DNA from: Gluconacetobacter johannae
Lineage (GTDB): Bacteria > Pseudomonadota > Alphaproteobacteria > Acetobacterales > Acetobacteraceae
Length of the DNA stretch: 64,000 bases
NCBI RefSeq assembly: GCF_014174305.1
Contig: NZ_JABEQH010000005.1
Coordinates: 1-64,000, forward strand
Direction: 5' to 3'
Shown: piece after piece, positions 1-9,005 of the stretch
Position numbering within the stretch: the first letter of the stretch is position 1
Layout of the letters: the number at the start of each line of letters is the position of its first letter
Notes under the pieces: model-generated
What the model was told of the DNA's origin: nothing
Seen by the model: only the letters and a program-made list of their open reading frames with translations
Databases searched by the model: none
Translations under genes and position numbers: made by a program

Positions 1-1904
1 GCCATGTCGCGGGCCAGCCGCCCGGCGGCCTCGCGCGCGGACTGCGCCTCGGCCCGTGCCCGCGCAAGGTCGGCGGCGGCCTGCCGCAGGGTTTCGTCCG
101 GGGCGAACAGGGCCTGCCGGGCGTCGGCGGCCCGGGCGTCGGCGGCCTGCATCGCCCGCAACGCCCGGTCGTGCGCCGCCGCGACATCGGCATCCGGCTC
201 CACCCCGGCTGTGTCCGGCCCCTGCGCCAGCGCCGCCGCCTGACGGGCGATTCGCTCGTCCAGCGCCGTTACGTTCCGCCGCGCCTCGGCCAGCGCGGCC
301 GCCACGTCCTGCGTCCCCGGCAGCAGATGGGCCAGAACGGACCGGGCGGCGTTCAGCGCCAGGTCTGCCTGGCGACGCTGGGCCAGGGCGGTTTCGGCTG
401 CGTCCGGATCGGCGCATCCGGCCTGGTCCAGCATCCGGCGCAGCGCGTCCTCGGCCGCGGCCAGTTCGGCGCGCAGGCGCGCGCGATCGCCGCTGGCCGG
501 TTCGATCCGGATGGTGCCGACGCCGTCGATATGCAGGGTGGCGCTGTCGGTCAGATCGACCGGGCCGGAGTGCAGCACCCGGCCATCCAGGACCAGCCGG
601 CCCTCGCCCCCGTCCTCCAGCGTCACGTTCAGCACGGTGGCCTGGGCGCGGCTGGCCGCCCGGGCGGCCTGGACCGCGCGCTCGGCCTGGCGGATCGCCG
701 ACATGCGGGCACCATCCATGGTGCAGGCGGCCAGGCGCAGCCCGGCGCGCGCCACCTCGGCCTCGGCCTGCTCCAGCCGGTCCAGGCGGGTGGCTTCGTC
801 GAGGCGTTCGCGCTGCAGCCGCGCCAGGGCGAGATGGGCCTCCACCCGGTCCAGCGCCCGCCGCGCCGTCGCCCGCGCGCGTTCGGTGGCCTCGACGGCC
901 TGCTGGCGGGCGGCGTGGGCGGCCTGCGCCGCCGCATGCCGCGCCTCGGCCAGGTCCAGGGCCTCGGCCAGGTCGGTCAGGCGCGCGGTTTCGCCGTCCA
1001 GTTCGGCCTGCCACGCGGCGCGGCGGGCGATGTCCTGCCCGGCGGCCTCGACCCTGGCGGCGGCGTGCGCCTGCGCGGCGCAGGCGGCGCGGTACAGGGC
1101 GTCATACTCGCGCAGCCGGTCGCGCAGCCGCCGGGCCTCGGCCAGTACGGCATGTTCCTTCTCGCGCCGGTCGGCATTGTCCTCGTGCGCCAGTCGCCGG
1201 CGGCACTCGGCCATCGCCGCCAGATCGTCCTCCAGCATGCGGCGCCGGGCGTCGAGGCGCGCGATCTCGTCCGCCGCCTCGGCCTCGCCCTCGATCGCCG
1301 CGCGATAGCGCCCCTTCGGGTTGCCGCGCCCGTCCTGCAGGATCGCCAGATCGGCCCGCACCCGGGCCAGGATCCGCTCGGCCTCGGCGCCGCCGGTCAT
1401 CGCGCCCAGGTCGGCCTCCAGGCAGGTGCGTACCGTGGTCCGCGCCGGGTCGGACAATTCGGGCTGGGCCAGGCTCTGCCCCTGGCCGACCCATAGCGCG
1501 GCCATGATCCCCAGCGCCTCGGTCCCGCGCTTGCCCGGTTCCAGCCCGATCAGGCGCTGGAGATGCGCCTCGGCCTCCTCGCCCTCCAGCACCCGGCCGC
1601 CTTCGGTGAGGCGGGCGGCGGGGCGGGAGACGAAGCGTTTCTCGATCCGGTACTCCGTGCCGTCGATCGTGAAATCCGCCGCGATGCGGGGGGACGCGCT
1701 CTGGCCGTAGGGCTGCAACGACCGCACGGCCTCGCTTTTGGAGCCGTGCTGAAGCATGAAGACCGCGCGCAGGGCGGCCAGCAGGGTCGATTTTCCGAAC
1801 TCGTTCGGGGCCGCCAGCAGGTTCAGCCCCGGCCCCAGCCCGCTCAGCCGCACCGGGTCGCCGAAGCGCCGGACCTGCTCGACCTCCAGCCCGCGCAGCA
1901 TCAT
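1..1904 (-). CDS. SbcC/YhaN-like AAA ATPase, C-terminus beyond window
   Basis: This is the N-terminal ~634 residues of a large ATPase of the SbcC/Rad50/YhaN type, which would act with the adjacent SbcD-like nuclease in DNA end processing. A variant Walker A motif, APNEFGKST, lies near residues 32-40. It is followed by hundreds of residues rich in Ala, Arg, Glu and Leu, as expected for the coiled-coil arms. The distal half with Walker B and signature motifs is not in the window. The start ATG at 1904 overlaps the upstream nuclease stop in an ATGA, so the two are translationally coupled. The family is clear; whether it is orthologous to SbcC or to YhaN is not. Confidence 0.85.
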   Translation of the reverse strand, partial: MMLRGLEVEQVRRFGDPVRLSGLGPGLNLLAAPNEFGKSTLLAALRAVFMLQHGSKSEAVRSLQPYGQSASPRIAADFTIDGTEYRIEKRFVSRPAARLTEGGRVLEGEEAEAHLQRLIGLEPGKRGTEALGIMAALWVGQGQSLAQPELSDPARTTVRTCLEADLGAMTGGAEAERILARVRADLAILQDGRGNPKGRYRAAIEGEAEAADEIARLDARRRMLEDDLAAMAECRRRLAHEDNADRREKEHAVLAEARRLRDRLREYDALYRAACAAQAHAAARVEAAGQDIARRAAWQAELDGETARLTDLAEALDLAEARHAAAQAAHAARQQAVEATERARATARRALDRVEAHLALARLQRERLDEATRLDRLEQAEAEVARAGLRLAACTMDGARMSAIRQAERAVQAARAASRAQATVLNVTLEDGGEGRLVLDGRVLHSGPVDLTDSATLHIDGVGTIRIEPASGDRARLRAELAAAEDALRRMLDQAGCADPDAAETALAQRRQADLALNAARSVLAHLLPGTQDVAAALAEARRNVTALDERIARQAAALAQGPDTAGVEPDADVAAAHDRALRAMQAADARAADARQALFAPDETLRQAAADLARARAEAQSAREAAGRLARDM

Positions 1905-3049
1905 GCCCCGCCCCCCACATTCAGGTCGCGGGCCAGCAGATGCAGGCGCTGCAAGGCGGCGGTCGCGACGTCGCGCGCGTCGGCGTCGCCGCCGCCCGCC
2001 TGCGCCATAAGCGATTCGGCCGCCGCCCGCACGGCGCCCGCCATCCCGAACCCGTCCAGGTCGTCGGGCGAGGTCGCCAGGTCGGGCGCGCCGTCGATGC
2101 GGAGCAGCCGCAGGGCGGACCCCAGCCCGGCCACCACCAGGGCCTGGTACAGTTCCAGGTCGGCCAGCGTCAGCGCCCCGCTGACGGCCAGCCGGACCAG
2201 CACGCGGCTGGGGTCGTCGCGGTCGATGCCCCGCAACCGCGCCTCCAGCCCGCGCACATCCTCGGCCGAGGTCAGGATGGCCTGGTCGCGCGCCCAGCGG
2301 AACCGCCCGGTCTGGTGAACGGTGACGACCGGCTCGGCGCGCGGCCCGTCCAGCGCCACCAGCAGGGCCTGCCCGCCGCCCGCGCCGCCCAGGTCGAAGC
2401 CGTCGATCTCGGGCGTGCCGGAATACCAGGTCCGGGCGTCGATCCGCAGCGCGCCATGCCAGTCGCCCAGGGCCAGGTAGCCCAGGTCCGCCGTGCGCGC
2501 CCGGTCGATGGCGATCAGGTTGCGCGCCGCCGCCTCGTCGTTGCCGAAGGTCCGGACCGAACCGTGGGCCAGCCCGACCCGGATCGCGCCCTCGGGCGTG
2601 GGGGCGGCGTCCATCGCGGCGGTGGGGTCGCCGATGACGTGGCGGCGTCCCAGCCCGGCGGGCACCACCCAGGCGTCGCCCGCCGCATCCAGCGGGGCCG
2701 GTTCGGGGGTCAGGTGCGCCACCACATTGTCCGGCAGCCCCATCCGCAGCAGCCTGTCCCACAGGCCGTCGGGTTCGTGAAAATCATGATTGCCCGGAAT
2801 CAGGTGCCAGCGCAGGTCGGGAAACTGCCGCATTCGTTCGATCGGCTGGCGCAGCGTCCGTTCCGCCGGACGCAGATGGTCGTAGACGTCGCCTGCCACC
2901 AGCACGGCCGAAGCCCCCTGCGCGCGGGCCAGGCGGCCGATCCGGCCGATGGATTCCAGCCGTTCGTGCTGCAGGACCGGCAGGACCTCGTCGTCGGCGA
3001 AGCGGAACATCTTGCCGATCTGCCAGTCGGACGTGTGAATCAGGCGCAT
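1901..3049 (-). CDS. SbcD/YhaO-like DNA repair metallophosphoesterase
   Basis: This 382-residue calcineurin-like phosphoesterase is the likely nuclease partner of the ATPase that follows it. Metal-binding motifs appear in order: HTSDWQIG at residues 5-12, a GDVYD block near 53-57 and GNHDFH near 86-91. The C-terminal ~120 residues are leucine-rich and probably form the capping domain. The gene is the first of a two-gene operon, joined by a 4-bp ATGA overlap. It is shorter and more YhaO-like than some SbcD proteins, so I avoid a gene symbol. Confidence 0.88.
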   Translation of the reverse strand: MRLIHTSDWQIGKMFRFADDEVLPVLQHERLESIGRIGRLARAQGASAVLVAGDVYDHLRPAERTLRQPIERMRQFPDLRWHLIPGNHDFHEPDGLWDRLLRMGLPDNVVAHLTPEPAPLDAAGDAWVVPAGLGRRHVIGDPTAAMDAAPTPEGAIRVGLAHGSVRTFGNDEAAARNLIAIDRARTADLGYLALGDWHGALRIDARTWYSGTPEIDGFDLGGAGGGQALLVALDGPRAEPVVTVHQTGRFRWARDQAILTSAEDVRGLEARLRGIDRDDPSRVLVRLAVSGALTLADLELYQALVVAGLGSALRLLRIDGAPDLATSPDDLDGFGMAGAVRAAAESLMAQAGGGDADARDVATAALQRLHLLARDLNVGGGA

Positions 3050-3193
3050 TCCGCCTTATCGCCCGAACCGGCCCTGGCGGCCAGAGGAAGGATGTCACCG
3101 GAACACCTTGCCGATGCCCCATTTCCGACACCAGGTGGCGCGACACACGATGTCGCCGCCCGGCATCCCCGCCGCGGCATGGAATACAGGACG

Positions 3194-3382
3194 ATGATGG
3201 CGCCCGTGACCAAGACCACCCAGCCTGCCGTTACCCCCCGCGCGCCGGAGCGGCGCATCCGCCTGCTTCCGGCGATGTCCGAGGCCGTCCGCGCCATCCA
3301 TGCCCGCCATCGGCAGGGCCTGCGGTCCCTGGCCCGGACCGATCGGGCAGGGGGGCGCGTCATGCGGGCGGCGCATGGCTGA
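3194..3382 (+). CDS. possible small basic protein (62 aa), uncertain
   Basis: This is a short ORF in the ~520-bp stretch between the nuclease gene and the efflux operon. Most codons end in G or C, and AGGA lies just upstream of two adjacent ATGs. The product would be arginine-rich with no recognisable domain. A minus-strand frame over the same bases shares the wobble positions and would encode a short hydrophobic segment (GWVVLVTGAIIVLY), so codon bias cannot decide the strand. Either one, or neither, may be real. The remaining ~200 bp before 3572 show nothing beyond a strong ribosome-binding site. Confidence 0.25.
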   Translation: MMAPVTKTTQPAVTPRAPERRIRLLPAMSEAVRAIHARHRQGLRSLARTDRAGGRVMRAAHG

Positions 3383-3571
3383 GGGCGCGTCGGCGAGCGG
3401 TCTCCGGCGGCGGGACATCTTATCCACTGATATAAAAACGTTTTTTTGACTTCCCGAAACGGCGGGTCCTGTGCGGACATGGTTTGTCGCAGGGCCGATA
3501 CACACGTCGTCCGGGCCGCTGCCATAGTCTCGATCGTGTGATCCGTGACGACATCGGGAGGACAAGCGGAA

Positions 3572-5635
3572 ATGGGGGAAAGCGCACGGGGGGCTGCGAG
3601 CGGCGTCCTGCGCTGGGTCTGGTTTCCCGATCTTCCGAAGGACTGGTTCCCGCCCGGATGGTTCGCGTTCTGCATGCGGACGTGGGCGTCGGTGGTCCTC
3701 GCCCTTTCCGTCGCCTTCTGGTTGCAGATCGAGGCCCCGGCCTCGGCCGGGGTCACGGTGATGATCCTGGCCCAGCCCCTGCGCGGACAGGTCCTGTCGA
3801 AGGCGCTGTACCGGATGGGCGGGACGCTGGTGGGGGCGACGGTGGCCATCGCCCTGGTCGCGGCGTTCGGCCAGGACCGGGTCATGATGCTGGGGGGCGC
3901 CGCGCTGTGGCTTGGCCTGTGCGTCGTCGTGGGCACCCTGATGCGGGATTTCCGGGCCTATGGCGCGCTGCTGGCCGGCTATACCGTCGCCATCGTCGGC
4001 GTCAGCTGCATCGACCGGCCCGAATCGGTCTTCACCGTCGCGATCTTCCGCGTCTCCGCCATCATGGTGGGGATCGCGTCGGTGGCTGTCGTGAACGATG
4101 TGTTCGGCTCGCCCTCGGCCTGGCAGGCCTTGGCGGTGGGCTTGCGCCGGTCGGCGGACAAGGTGCGGCGGATGACCCGCGACGCCGTGGCCGGGCACGG
4201 CATTCCCGATGACGGAGCCTGCACCGCGCTGGCCGGCGGGATCATGTCCCTGACCAGCCAGGTGTCGTTCGCCCGTACCGAACTGCCGGACAGCGCCCTG
4301 CGTACGGGGGGCGCGCGATCGGCGATGGTGGCGCTGCTGGACATGATGTCGTGCGGGCGCGCCATCGGCGGCATCCTGCGCGAGGGCGAGGTGCGGGCCT
4401 CGGTGCTGGCGCGGGTGCGCGCGCGGTACGGCGACGGCACGCCGTTCGCTTCGGCGGCCGAGGCCAGGGCCGCCCTGATCGACCTGCTGGCGCACGACGC
4501 CGACGCGCCGCCCCTGACTCCGCCCGAAGCCTACCTGATCGAACGGACCCTGGCCCTGCTGTCTTACGGACGCTGGGTCGAGGATGGCATCCGCACGCTG
4601 GAGGACGGGCGCGCCGCCCCCCGCCCGGCGCAGGACGTGCGGATCATCCGGCACCAGGACCCGGTCCTGGCGCTGCTGAACGGATTGCGGATCCTGACCG
4701 GGTTTTCCGTCGCGGCCGCGATCTGCATCCTGTCGGACCTGCCGGCCTCGTCCGCCGCCCTGGTGCAGGTCGCGATCGTGCTGACGCTGTCGATCACGAC
4801 CTTCAACACCCAGGCCTTCGGCTTCGGCGCGCTGATCGGCGTGCCGCTGGCCACGGCGTGCGCGCTGGTGCTGAATTATCATGTGCTGCCGCTGGGGACG
4901 GGGATGGTGTTCCTGGCGATGACGATCGCCCCGATCATCTTCGTGACCTGCCTGCTGCTGATCCATCCCCGGAGCTTTGCGATCGGCTTCAATTTCGGCG
5001 TCTTCTTCTTCGTCATGCTGGGGCTGGACAACATCCATAATTACGACCCGGTCCAGTTCATCGACCGCAACGTCTTCTATATGCTGTCGGCGGTGATCGT
5101 ATTCGTCTCGCTGGTCCTGCTGCTGCCGCCCTCGGCGCGGCGGCGGCGGTTCCGCGTGGCGATGGCGGTGGCGCTGTCGCTGCGGCGGCAGTTCGCCGGA
5201 CGGGGCGAGGTTGCCGGCCCGGCGCTGATAAGCCGGCAGTACGACCGGCTGATCCAGGCCCGGACCTGGACCGGCTACCTGCCCGACACCCTGGCGGCGC
5301 GGCGCGTCTTCGGCCGCATCGTGGCGCTGGGGGACCTGATCGGCGCCCTGGCCCGGGCCCGCCGCCATCTGCGGCGCGCCACGACCATCGACGCGGTCGC
5401 CGACACGGCGCGCCAGGCGCTGGACGCGCTGGCGGTCCATGACGTGCCGGCAACGGTCGAGCAGGCATTACGGCACGCCACGTCGCTGCTGGCGCAAAGC
5501 GACGCCCTGCATCCGGCGGACCGGGAAACCGTGATCGGCGCGGTATCGGGCCTGTTCGGCGCGTCACGCCTGCTGGAACGCAACGCGCGGGCGCTGCGGC
5601 ATTACGGCCTGCTGCCCCCCGGCGAAGGAGGCTGA
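3572..5635 (+). CDS. FUSC-family (AaeB-like) aromatic-acid/drug efflux membrane protein
   Basis: This 687-residue inner-membrane protein belongs to the fusaric acid resistance/AaeB family, which exports aromatic acids and toxic weak acids with an HlyD-type adaptor. Hydrophobic helices fall in two blocks, residues ~25-180 and ~365-520, separated and followed by soluble regions, which is the usual duplicated FUSC layout. The ATG at 3572 has GGGAGGA nine bases upstream and is preferred over an in-frame GTG at 3545. It is the first gene of a three-gene operon with the DUF1656 protein and the membrane-fusion protein. The substrate is unknown. Confidence 0.88.
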   Translation: MGESARGAASGVLRWVWFPDLPKDWFPPGWFAFCMRTWASVVLALSVAFWLQIEAPASAGVTVMILAQPLRGQVLSKALYRMGGTLVGATVAIALVAAFGQDRVMMLGGAALWLGLCVVVGTLMRDFRAYGALLAGYTVAIVGVSCIDRPESVFTVAIFRVSAIMVGIASVAVVNDVFGSPSAWQALAVGLRRSADKVRRMTRDAVAGHGIPDDGACTALAGGIMSLTSQVSFARTELPDSALRTGGARSAMVALLDMMSCGRAIGGILREGEVRASVLARVRARYGDGTPFASAAEARAALIDLLAHDADAPPLTPPEAYLIERTLALLSYGRWVEDGIRTLEDGRAAPRPAQDVRIIRHQDPVLALLNGLRILTGFSVAAAICILSDLPASSAALVQVAIVLTLSITTFNTQAFGFGALIGVPLATACALVLNYHVLPLGTGMVFLAMTIAPIIFVTCLLLIHPRSFAIGFNFGVFFFVMLGLDNIHNYDPVQFIDRNVFYMLSAVIVFVSLVLLLPPSARRRRFRVAMAVALSLRRQFAGRGEVAGPALISRQYDRLIQARTWTGYLPDTLAARRVFGRIVALGDLIGALARARRHLRRATTIDAVADTARQALDALAVHDVPATVEQALRHATSLLAQSDALHPADRETVIGAVSGLFGASRLLERNARALRHYGLLPPGEGG

Positions 5636-5636
5636 C

Positions 5637-5831
5637 GTGGTGCAGGTCATTGATATCGATGGGGTCCTGATCTCGGCCTTCGTGGCCAACGGCGCGCTGG
5701 CGCTGCTGACCCTGATCCTGCTGCGGCCGCTGCTGGGCCGCGTCGGCCTCCAGCGGCTGGTCTGGAACATGCCGCTGGCTGAATTCGGCATCCTGATCTG
5801 CCTTCTGGGCATCTATACGCTGTTGCTGTGA
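5637..5831 (+). CDS. DUF1656/AaeX-like small membrane protein
   Basis: This 64-residue protein has two hydrophobic segments (residues ~12-30 and ~45-63). It is typical of the DUF1656/AaeX proteins that sit between FUSC pumps and their HlyD adaptors. It starts with GTG one base after the efflux pump stop, behind a GAAGGAGG ribosome-binding site, and its stop overlaps the next start in GTGA. The family has no proven biochemical role. Its strict neighbourhood implies that it is an accessory subunit of the efflux complex. Confidence 0.88.
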   Translation: MVQVIDIDGVLISAFVANGALALLTLILLRPLLGRVGLQRLVWNMPLAEFGILICLLGIYTLLL

Positions 5832-6835
5832 AAGGCCCACCGGTGTTCGAACGCGCCCGTCACGTCATACGGATCATGACGACCCTGATTATCCTGGGCA
5901 TCGCCGCCGTCGTGGCGCTGGCGCTGTGGGATTATTACACCGCCGCCCCCTGGACGCGGAACGGACAGGTCCGTGTCCAGGTCGCCAACATCGCGCCGCG
6001 CGTATCGGGGCAGATCGTCACCGTCCAGGTCGCCGACAACCAGTACGTGCACAAGGGCGATGTCCTGTACAGCATCGACCCGTTCGATTTCCGCGTGGCC
6101 GTGGCCTCGGCCACCGCGCGGGTCAACGAACGCCAGGCCGACCTGACCTTGCGCCTGTCGCAGCACCAGCGCCGGCAGCAACTGTCCTCGGCCTCGGCCT
6201 CGACCGAGGAAAAGCAGCAGTTCGAAGCGATCGCCGAGCAGGCCAAGGCCCAGTACGCCGACGCGCTGGCCGCCCTGTCCCAGGCCCGGATCAACCTCGA
6301 CCGCACGCAGATCCGCAGCACCGTCAACGGCTACGTCTCCAACCTGACCATGCGCGTGGGCGATTTCGCGACCGCCGGCACCCCGAACGTCCAGGTGATC
6401 GACGCGGAATCCTACTGGATCGACGGGTATTTCGAGGAAACGAAGATGCACGCGATCCATCGCGGCGACCTGGTCCGCATGGATCTGATGGGCTATTCGG
6501 CCCCGCTCTGGGGCCATGTCGACAGCATCACGCGCGGCATCTCGTCGACCAATGCCGAACGCTCGACCCAGGGCCTGCCGTCCGTCAATCCGGTCTATAC
6601 CTGGGTGCGGCTGGCGCAGCGCATCCCGGTGCGCGTGCAGATCGACGTCCTGCCCGCCGGGATCGTGCTGGCGGCGGGCATGACCTCCACCGTGTCGATC
6701 GTCGGCCCCGACGGCCACCGGCCGCACCTGACGATGCGCGAGGCCGTGGCCCGCATCCGCCGGAACGTCAGGTCGGAGGCGCCGCCCAACGTCGCGCCGG
6801 CCCCCGCCGCCCCGGACCGGGGCGGGGACCGGTAA
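5828..6835 (+). CDS. HlyD-family periplasmic adaptor (AaeA-like)
   Basis: This 335-residue membrane-fusion protein has one N-terminal transmembrane anchor (residues ~14-35). A biotinyl-lipoyl-like half motif follows (PRVSGQIVTVQVADNQYV), then a Gln/Ala-rich coiled-coil hairpin (~95-165) and beta-barrel sequence. It would link the FUSC pump to an outer-membrane channel that is not encoded here. The GTG start overlaps the preceding stop. A second in-frame GTG at 5843 is possible. Together with the two genes before it, it makes a complete AaeBXA-type module. Confidence 0.9.
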   Translation: MKGPPVFERARHVIRIMTTLIILGIAAVVALALWDYYTAAPWTRNGQVRVQVANIAPRVSGQIVTVQVADNQYVHKGDVLYSIDPFDFRVAVASATARVNERQADLTLRLSQHQRRQQLSSASASTEEKQQFEAIAEQAKAQYADALAALSQARINLDRTQIRSTVNGYVSNLTMRVGDFATAGTPNVQVIDAESYWIDGYFEETKMHAIHRGDLVRMDLMGYSAPLWGHVDSITRGISSTNAERSTQGLPSVNPVYTWVRLAQRIPVRVQIDVLPAGIVLAAGMTSTVSIVGPDGHRPHLTMREAVARIRRNVRSEAPPNVAPAPAAPDRGGDR

Positions 6836-6933
6836 GGCGCCGCCTCACGCGGACCGGCCGTGCGGCGTGCCCGCTTTCAAAACCGGCCGAACCCTCGTAC
6901 GCTCGGGCCAACATCCCGGAGGACGACATCCGC

Positions 6934-7323
6934 ATGACCCGCTTTCATCCCCGCACGTCCGCCCGTCCTGCCGGCATGGTGCTGGTCGCCGTGACCGTGC
7001 TGGCCCTGGGCGGCGCGTTCGTCCCCGCCACGGCCGCCCCCGCCAGCCCGTTCACCGGCCACTGGGCGGCCATGGGCCTGTCGCCGGTCATCGTGGATGC
7101 CCCCGACGGCCGGGGGCTGGTGCATATGACCCTGCCGGACGAACTGCATGTCGTGGCGCGTCATGATATCGTGCTGACCCGCAAGGACCCCGCCACCCTG
7201 CAATCGCGCGACAGCGACCCGCTGGTGACGTTTCACCTGGTGTCCGCCAACAGCGCCGACCTGAAGATCAAGGGCCAGAAACCCGGACAGGTCCTGGATC
7301 TGCCGCTGAGCCGCGACGATTGA
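6934..7323 (+). CDS. secreted hypothetical protein
   Basis: This 129-residue protein has a basic N-terminus and a hydrophobic segment ending in an ATAAPA-like cleavage region near residue 36, so it is probably exported to the periplasm. The mature part is short, with no cysteines and no family I recognise. The ATG at 6934 has GGAGGA about ten bases upstream. It lies 98 bp after the efflux operon on the same strand, so it could be co-transcribed, but the spacing leaves that open. Confidence 0.7.
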   Translation: MTRFHPRTSARPAGMVLVAVTVLALGGAFVPATAAPASPFTGHWAAMGLSPVIVDAPDGRGLVHMTLPDELHVVARHDIVLTRKDPATLQSRDSDPLVTFHLVSANSADLKIKGQKPGQVLDLPLSRDD

Positions 7324-7356
7324 GGCCCGCCGATGACAGCCTGAGGCCGACAAAAA

Positions 7357-7695
7357 TCACTGGCGGGGCGTGGGCAGATCGGCCAGCAGGCCGCGCACCC
7401 GGACGCGGATATCGTCGGCCTGCGGCATCTGCAGCGCGTCGCGCAGGCGCATCATCTGCCGCCGCGCGTCGTATAGCTGGTCCAGCAGCGACAGCACCAG
7501 GGGCATGCCCTCGTCGCTGACGCCGAGGTCGGAGCGCAGCTCGACGATCAGCCGCGCGCGGGCCTCGTCGATGTCCTGGAAGGCGTAGTCGCCGGGTGCG
7601 CCTTCGGGCCGCAGCCAGTCGCTGTCGATCCAGCGTTCGATGTCGGCGACCGTCACGTTGCCCAGACGGACGCACAATGTGTCGATTGTCATCAT
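7357..7695 (-). CDS. cbpM: CbpM-like modulator of the DnaJ-like co-chaperone
   Basis: This 112-residue protein resembles CbpM, the small inhibitor/specificity factor of CbpA. It has a MerR-like helix-turn-helix segment in the first ~50 residues (VTVADIERWIDSDWLRP) followed by a helical tail. It overlaps the end of the DnaJ-domain gene by 4 bp, which matches the cbpA-cbpM arrangement seen in many proteobacteria. It would bind the J-domain of its neighbour and modulate its work with DnaK. Assignment rests on family likeness plus context. Confidence 0.85.
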   Translation of the reverse strand: MMTIDTLCVRLGNVTVADIERWIDSDWLRPEGAPGDYAFQDIDEARARLIVELRSDLGVSDEGMPLVLSLLDQLYDARRQMMRLRDALQMPQADDIRVRVRGLLADLPTPRQ

Positions 7696-8609
7696 GATGC
7701 CGCCTCCTTGGCCGCCGCGTCGGGGGGCGTCCAGGATTTCAGGAATGTCTCCAGCGCCTCGTCCGTGGGGCCGATCACGATTTTCAGGGTGACGTAGAGG
7801 TTGCCGGCCTCATGCTTGCCATGGGCCTTTACGCCCCGGCCGCGCAGGCGCATGACCCGCCCGCTGTCCGAATGGGCGGGCACGTTCATCGAGACCGGGC
7901 CGCCCGGCGTCGGCACCGTGACCGGCCCGCCCAGCACGGCGGTCTTCAGCCCGACGGGCAGGGTCAGGCGGATATCGTTGCCGTCGCGGGTGTAGTCCGG
8001 GTCCGGCGTGATGCCGATGGTAATCAGGGCGTCGCCCGCCGGGCCGCCCTGATGGCCCTCGCCACCCTTGCCGCGCAGGCGCAGCACCTGCCCGTCCTCG
8101 ATTCCCGGCGGGATCTTCACGTCCAGGGTGGCGCCCCCCGGCAGGGTGATGCGCGATGTGCCCCCGTTCACCGCGTCGGCGAAGCTGACGGCCAGGGTGT
8201 AGCTGCGGTCCTCGCCCCGCGCCGGCCCCTGCGGGCGGCGGCGGAAGCCCCGCTGCTGGCCGAACATGCTGCTGAAGACGTCGCCCAGGTCGTCCTCGGA
8301 AAAATGGCCGGCGGAATAGCGGAAGCCCTGTGCGCCTTCCGCATGGTCGCGATAGCCGCCGCCACCGGGCGCCCAGCCGCGTTCCTGCCCGGTGGCGTCG
8401 ATCTCGCCCCGGTCGAAGCGCGCCCGCTGTTCGGGATCGGACAGCAGGGTATGGGCGCTGCTGATGGCCTTGAACTTCTCCTCGGCCACCTTGTCGCCGG
8501 GATTCAGGTCCGGATGATGGGTCTTGGCCAGCTTGCGGTAGGCCTTGCGGATCTCGTCCTGGCTGGCCGTGCGCGACAGGCCCAGGATCTCGTACGGATC
8601 ATTGCTCAC
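7692..8609 (-). CDS. cbpA: DnaJ-domain co-chaperone CbpA
   Basis: This 305-residue curved-DNA-binding-protein type J-protein stimulates DnaK. It has an N-terminal J-domain with the HPD motif (THHPDLNPG near residues 31-39), a Gly-rich linker (~75-120) and a two-barrel C-terminal substrate-binding region. There is no zinc-finger domain, which separates CbpA from DnaJ. The start is a GTG at 8609 that overlaps the upstream small ORF stop (GTGA). It is the middle gene of a three-gene operon ending in cbpM. Confidence 0.92.
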   Translation of the reverse strand: MSNDPYEILGLSRTASQDEIRKAYRKLAKTHHPDLNPGDKVAEEKFKAISSAHTLLSDPEQRARFDRGEIDATGQERGWAPGGGGYRDHAEGAQGFRYSAGHFSEDDLGDVFSSMFGQQRGFRRRPQGPARGEDRSYTLAVSFADAVNGGTSRITLPGGATLDVKIPPGIEDGQVLRLRGKGGEGHQGGPAGDALITIGITPDPDYTRDGNDIRLTLPVGLKTAVLGGPVTVPTPGGPVSMNVPAHSDSGRVMRLRGRGVKAHGKHEAGNLYVTLKIVIGPTDEALETFLKSWTPPDAAAKEAAS

Positions 8610-8764
8610 GATTGTGGGTCTTCTCTCCGGCTTGAAGCGAAATCGAGCGTGTCGAGCAGGTTCAGCAGAACCGCGACCGCGACATCCGCGTCGATCCCGT
8701 CCCGCCGCGCCTCGGCCATCAGGGCCACAAGGCGGGGACGAAAATACTCCTCCACCGCTGCCAT
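8606..8764 (-). CDS. small hypothetical protein leading the cbpA operon
   Basis: This 52-residue protein is predicted to be helical and rich in Ala, Leu and Asp, with no recognised domain. It ends in a 4-bp overlap with the GTG start of cbpA, so it is probably translated and coupled to it. The ATG at 8764 is chosen because a candidate promoter lies at 8823-8851, which would leave almost no leader for the alternative ATG at 8803. It may be a J-protein partner or simply a leader peptide gene; the sequence does not decide. Confidence 0.6.
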   Translation of the reverse strand: MAAVEEYFRPRLVALMAEARRDGIDADVAVAVLLNLLDTLDFASSRREDPQS

Positions 8765-8822
8765 CCTGTCTTCACCTTGCTCATGACGTTCCGCGCCCCG
8801 CATGGACGCCCGCCTTGTTGAA

Positions 8823-8851
8823 ATAATGGGGAGCCACCGGCAGGCGGTCAA
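8823..8851 (-). promoter_or_regulatory. candidate RpoH (heat-shock) promoter of the cbpA operon
   Basis: Read on the minus strand, TTGACC is followed after 14 bases by CCCCATTAT. This resembles the heat-shock sigma consensus (CTTGA...CCCCAT). It lies about 60 bp upstream of the operon's first likely start codon. Heat-shock control would suit a DnaJ-family co-chaperone. It is a motif match by eye only. Confidence 0.45.
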
Positions 8852-8866
8852 TGCGACCATTCGCCC

Positions 8867-8898
8867 GACCGTAACGGGTCGGGGCGGACCGTGACGGG
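8867..8898. promoter_or_regulatory. tandem 12-mer, possible operator
   Basis: GACCGTAACGGG at 8867-8878 recurs as GACCGTGACGGG at 8887-8898, exactly 20 bp apart (two helical turns). The pair lies between the divergent cbpA operon and the antiporter gene, just upstream of the candidate cbpA promoter. This spacing suits a dimeric DNA-binding protein. Confidence 0.35.
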
Positions 8899-9005
8899 AG
8901 GAAATCGAATATCTGCCCCGTGGCGACCCGCATTTACACATCCGCCCGCCTCGCCTAACGGGGCGGGCCGCCATCCGGATGCGGACATGACGCGGGAATA
9001 CAGAC

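Noticed and set aside
3095-5440. Long minus-strand ORF (781 codons) opposite the efflux pump gene
   Set aside because: It is a low-complexity, Gln/Arg/His-rich antisense frame of a clearly coding plus-strand gene, which is typical in GC-rich DNA.
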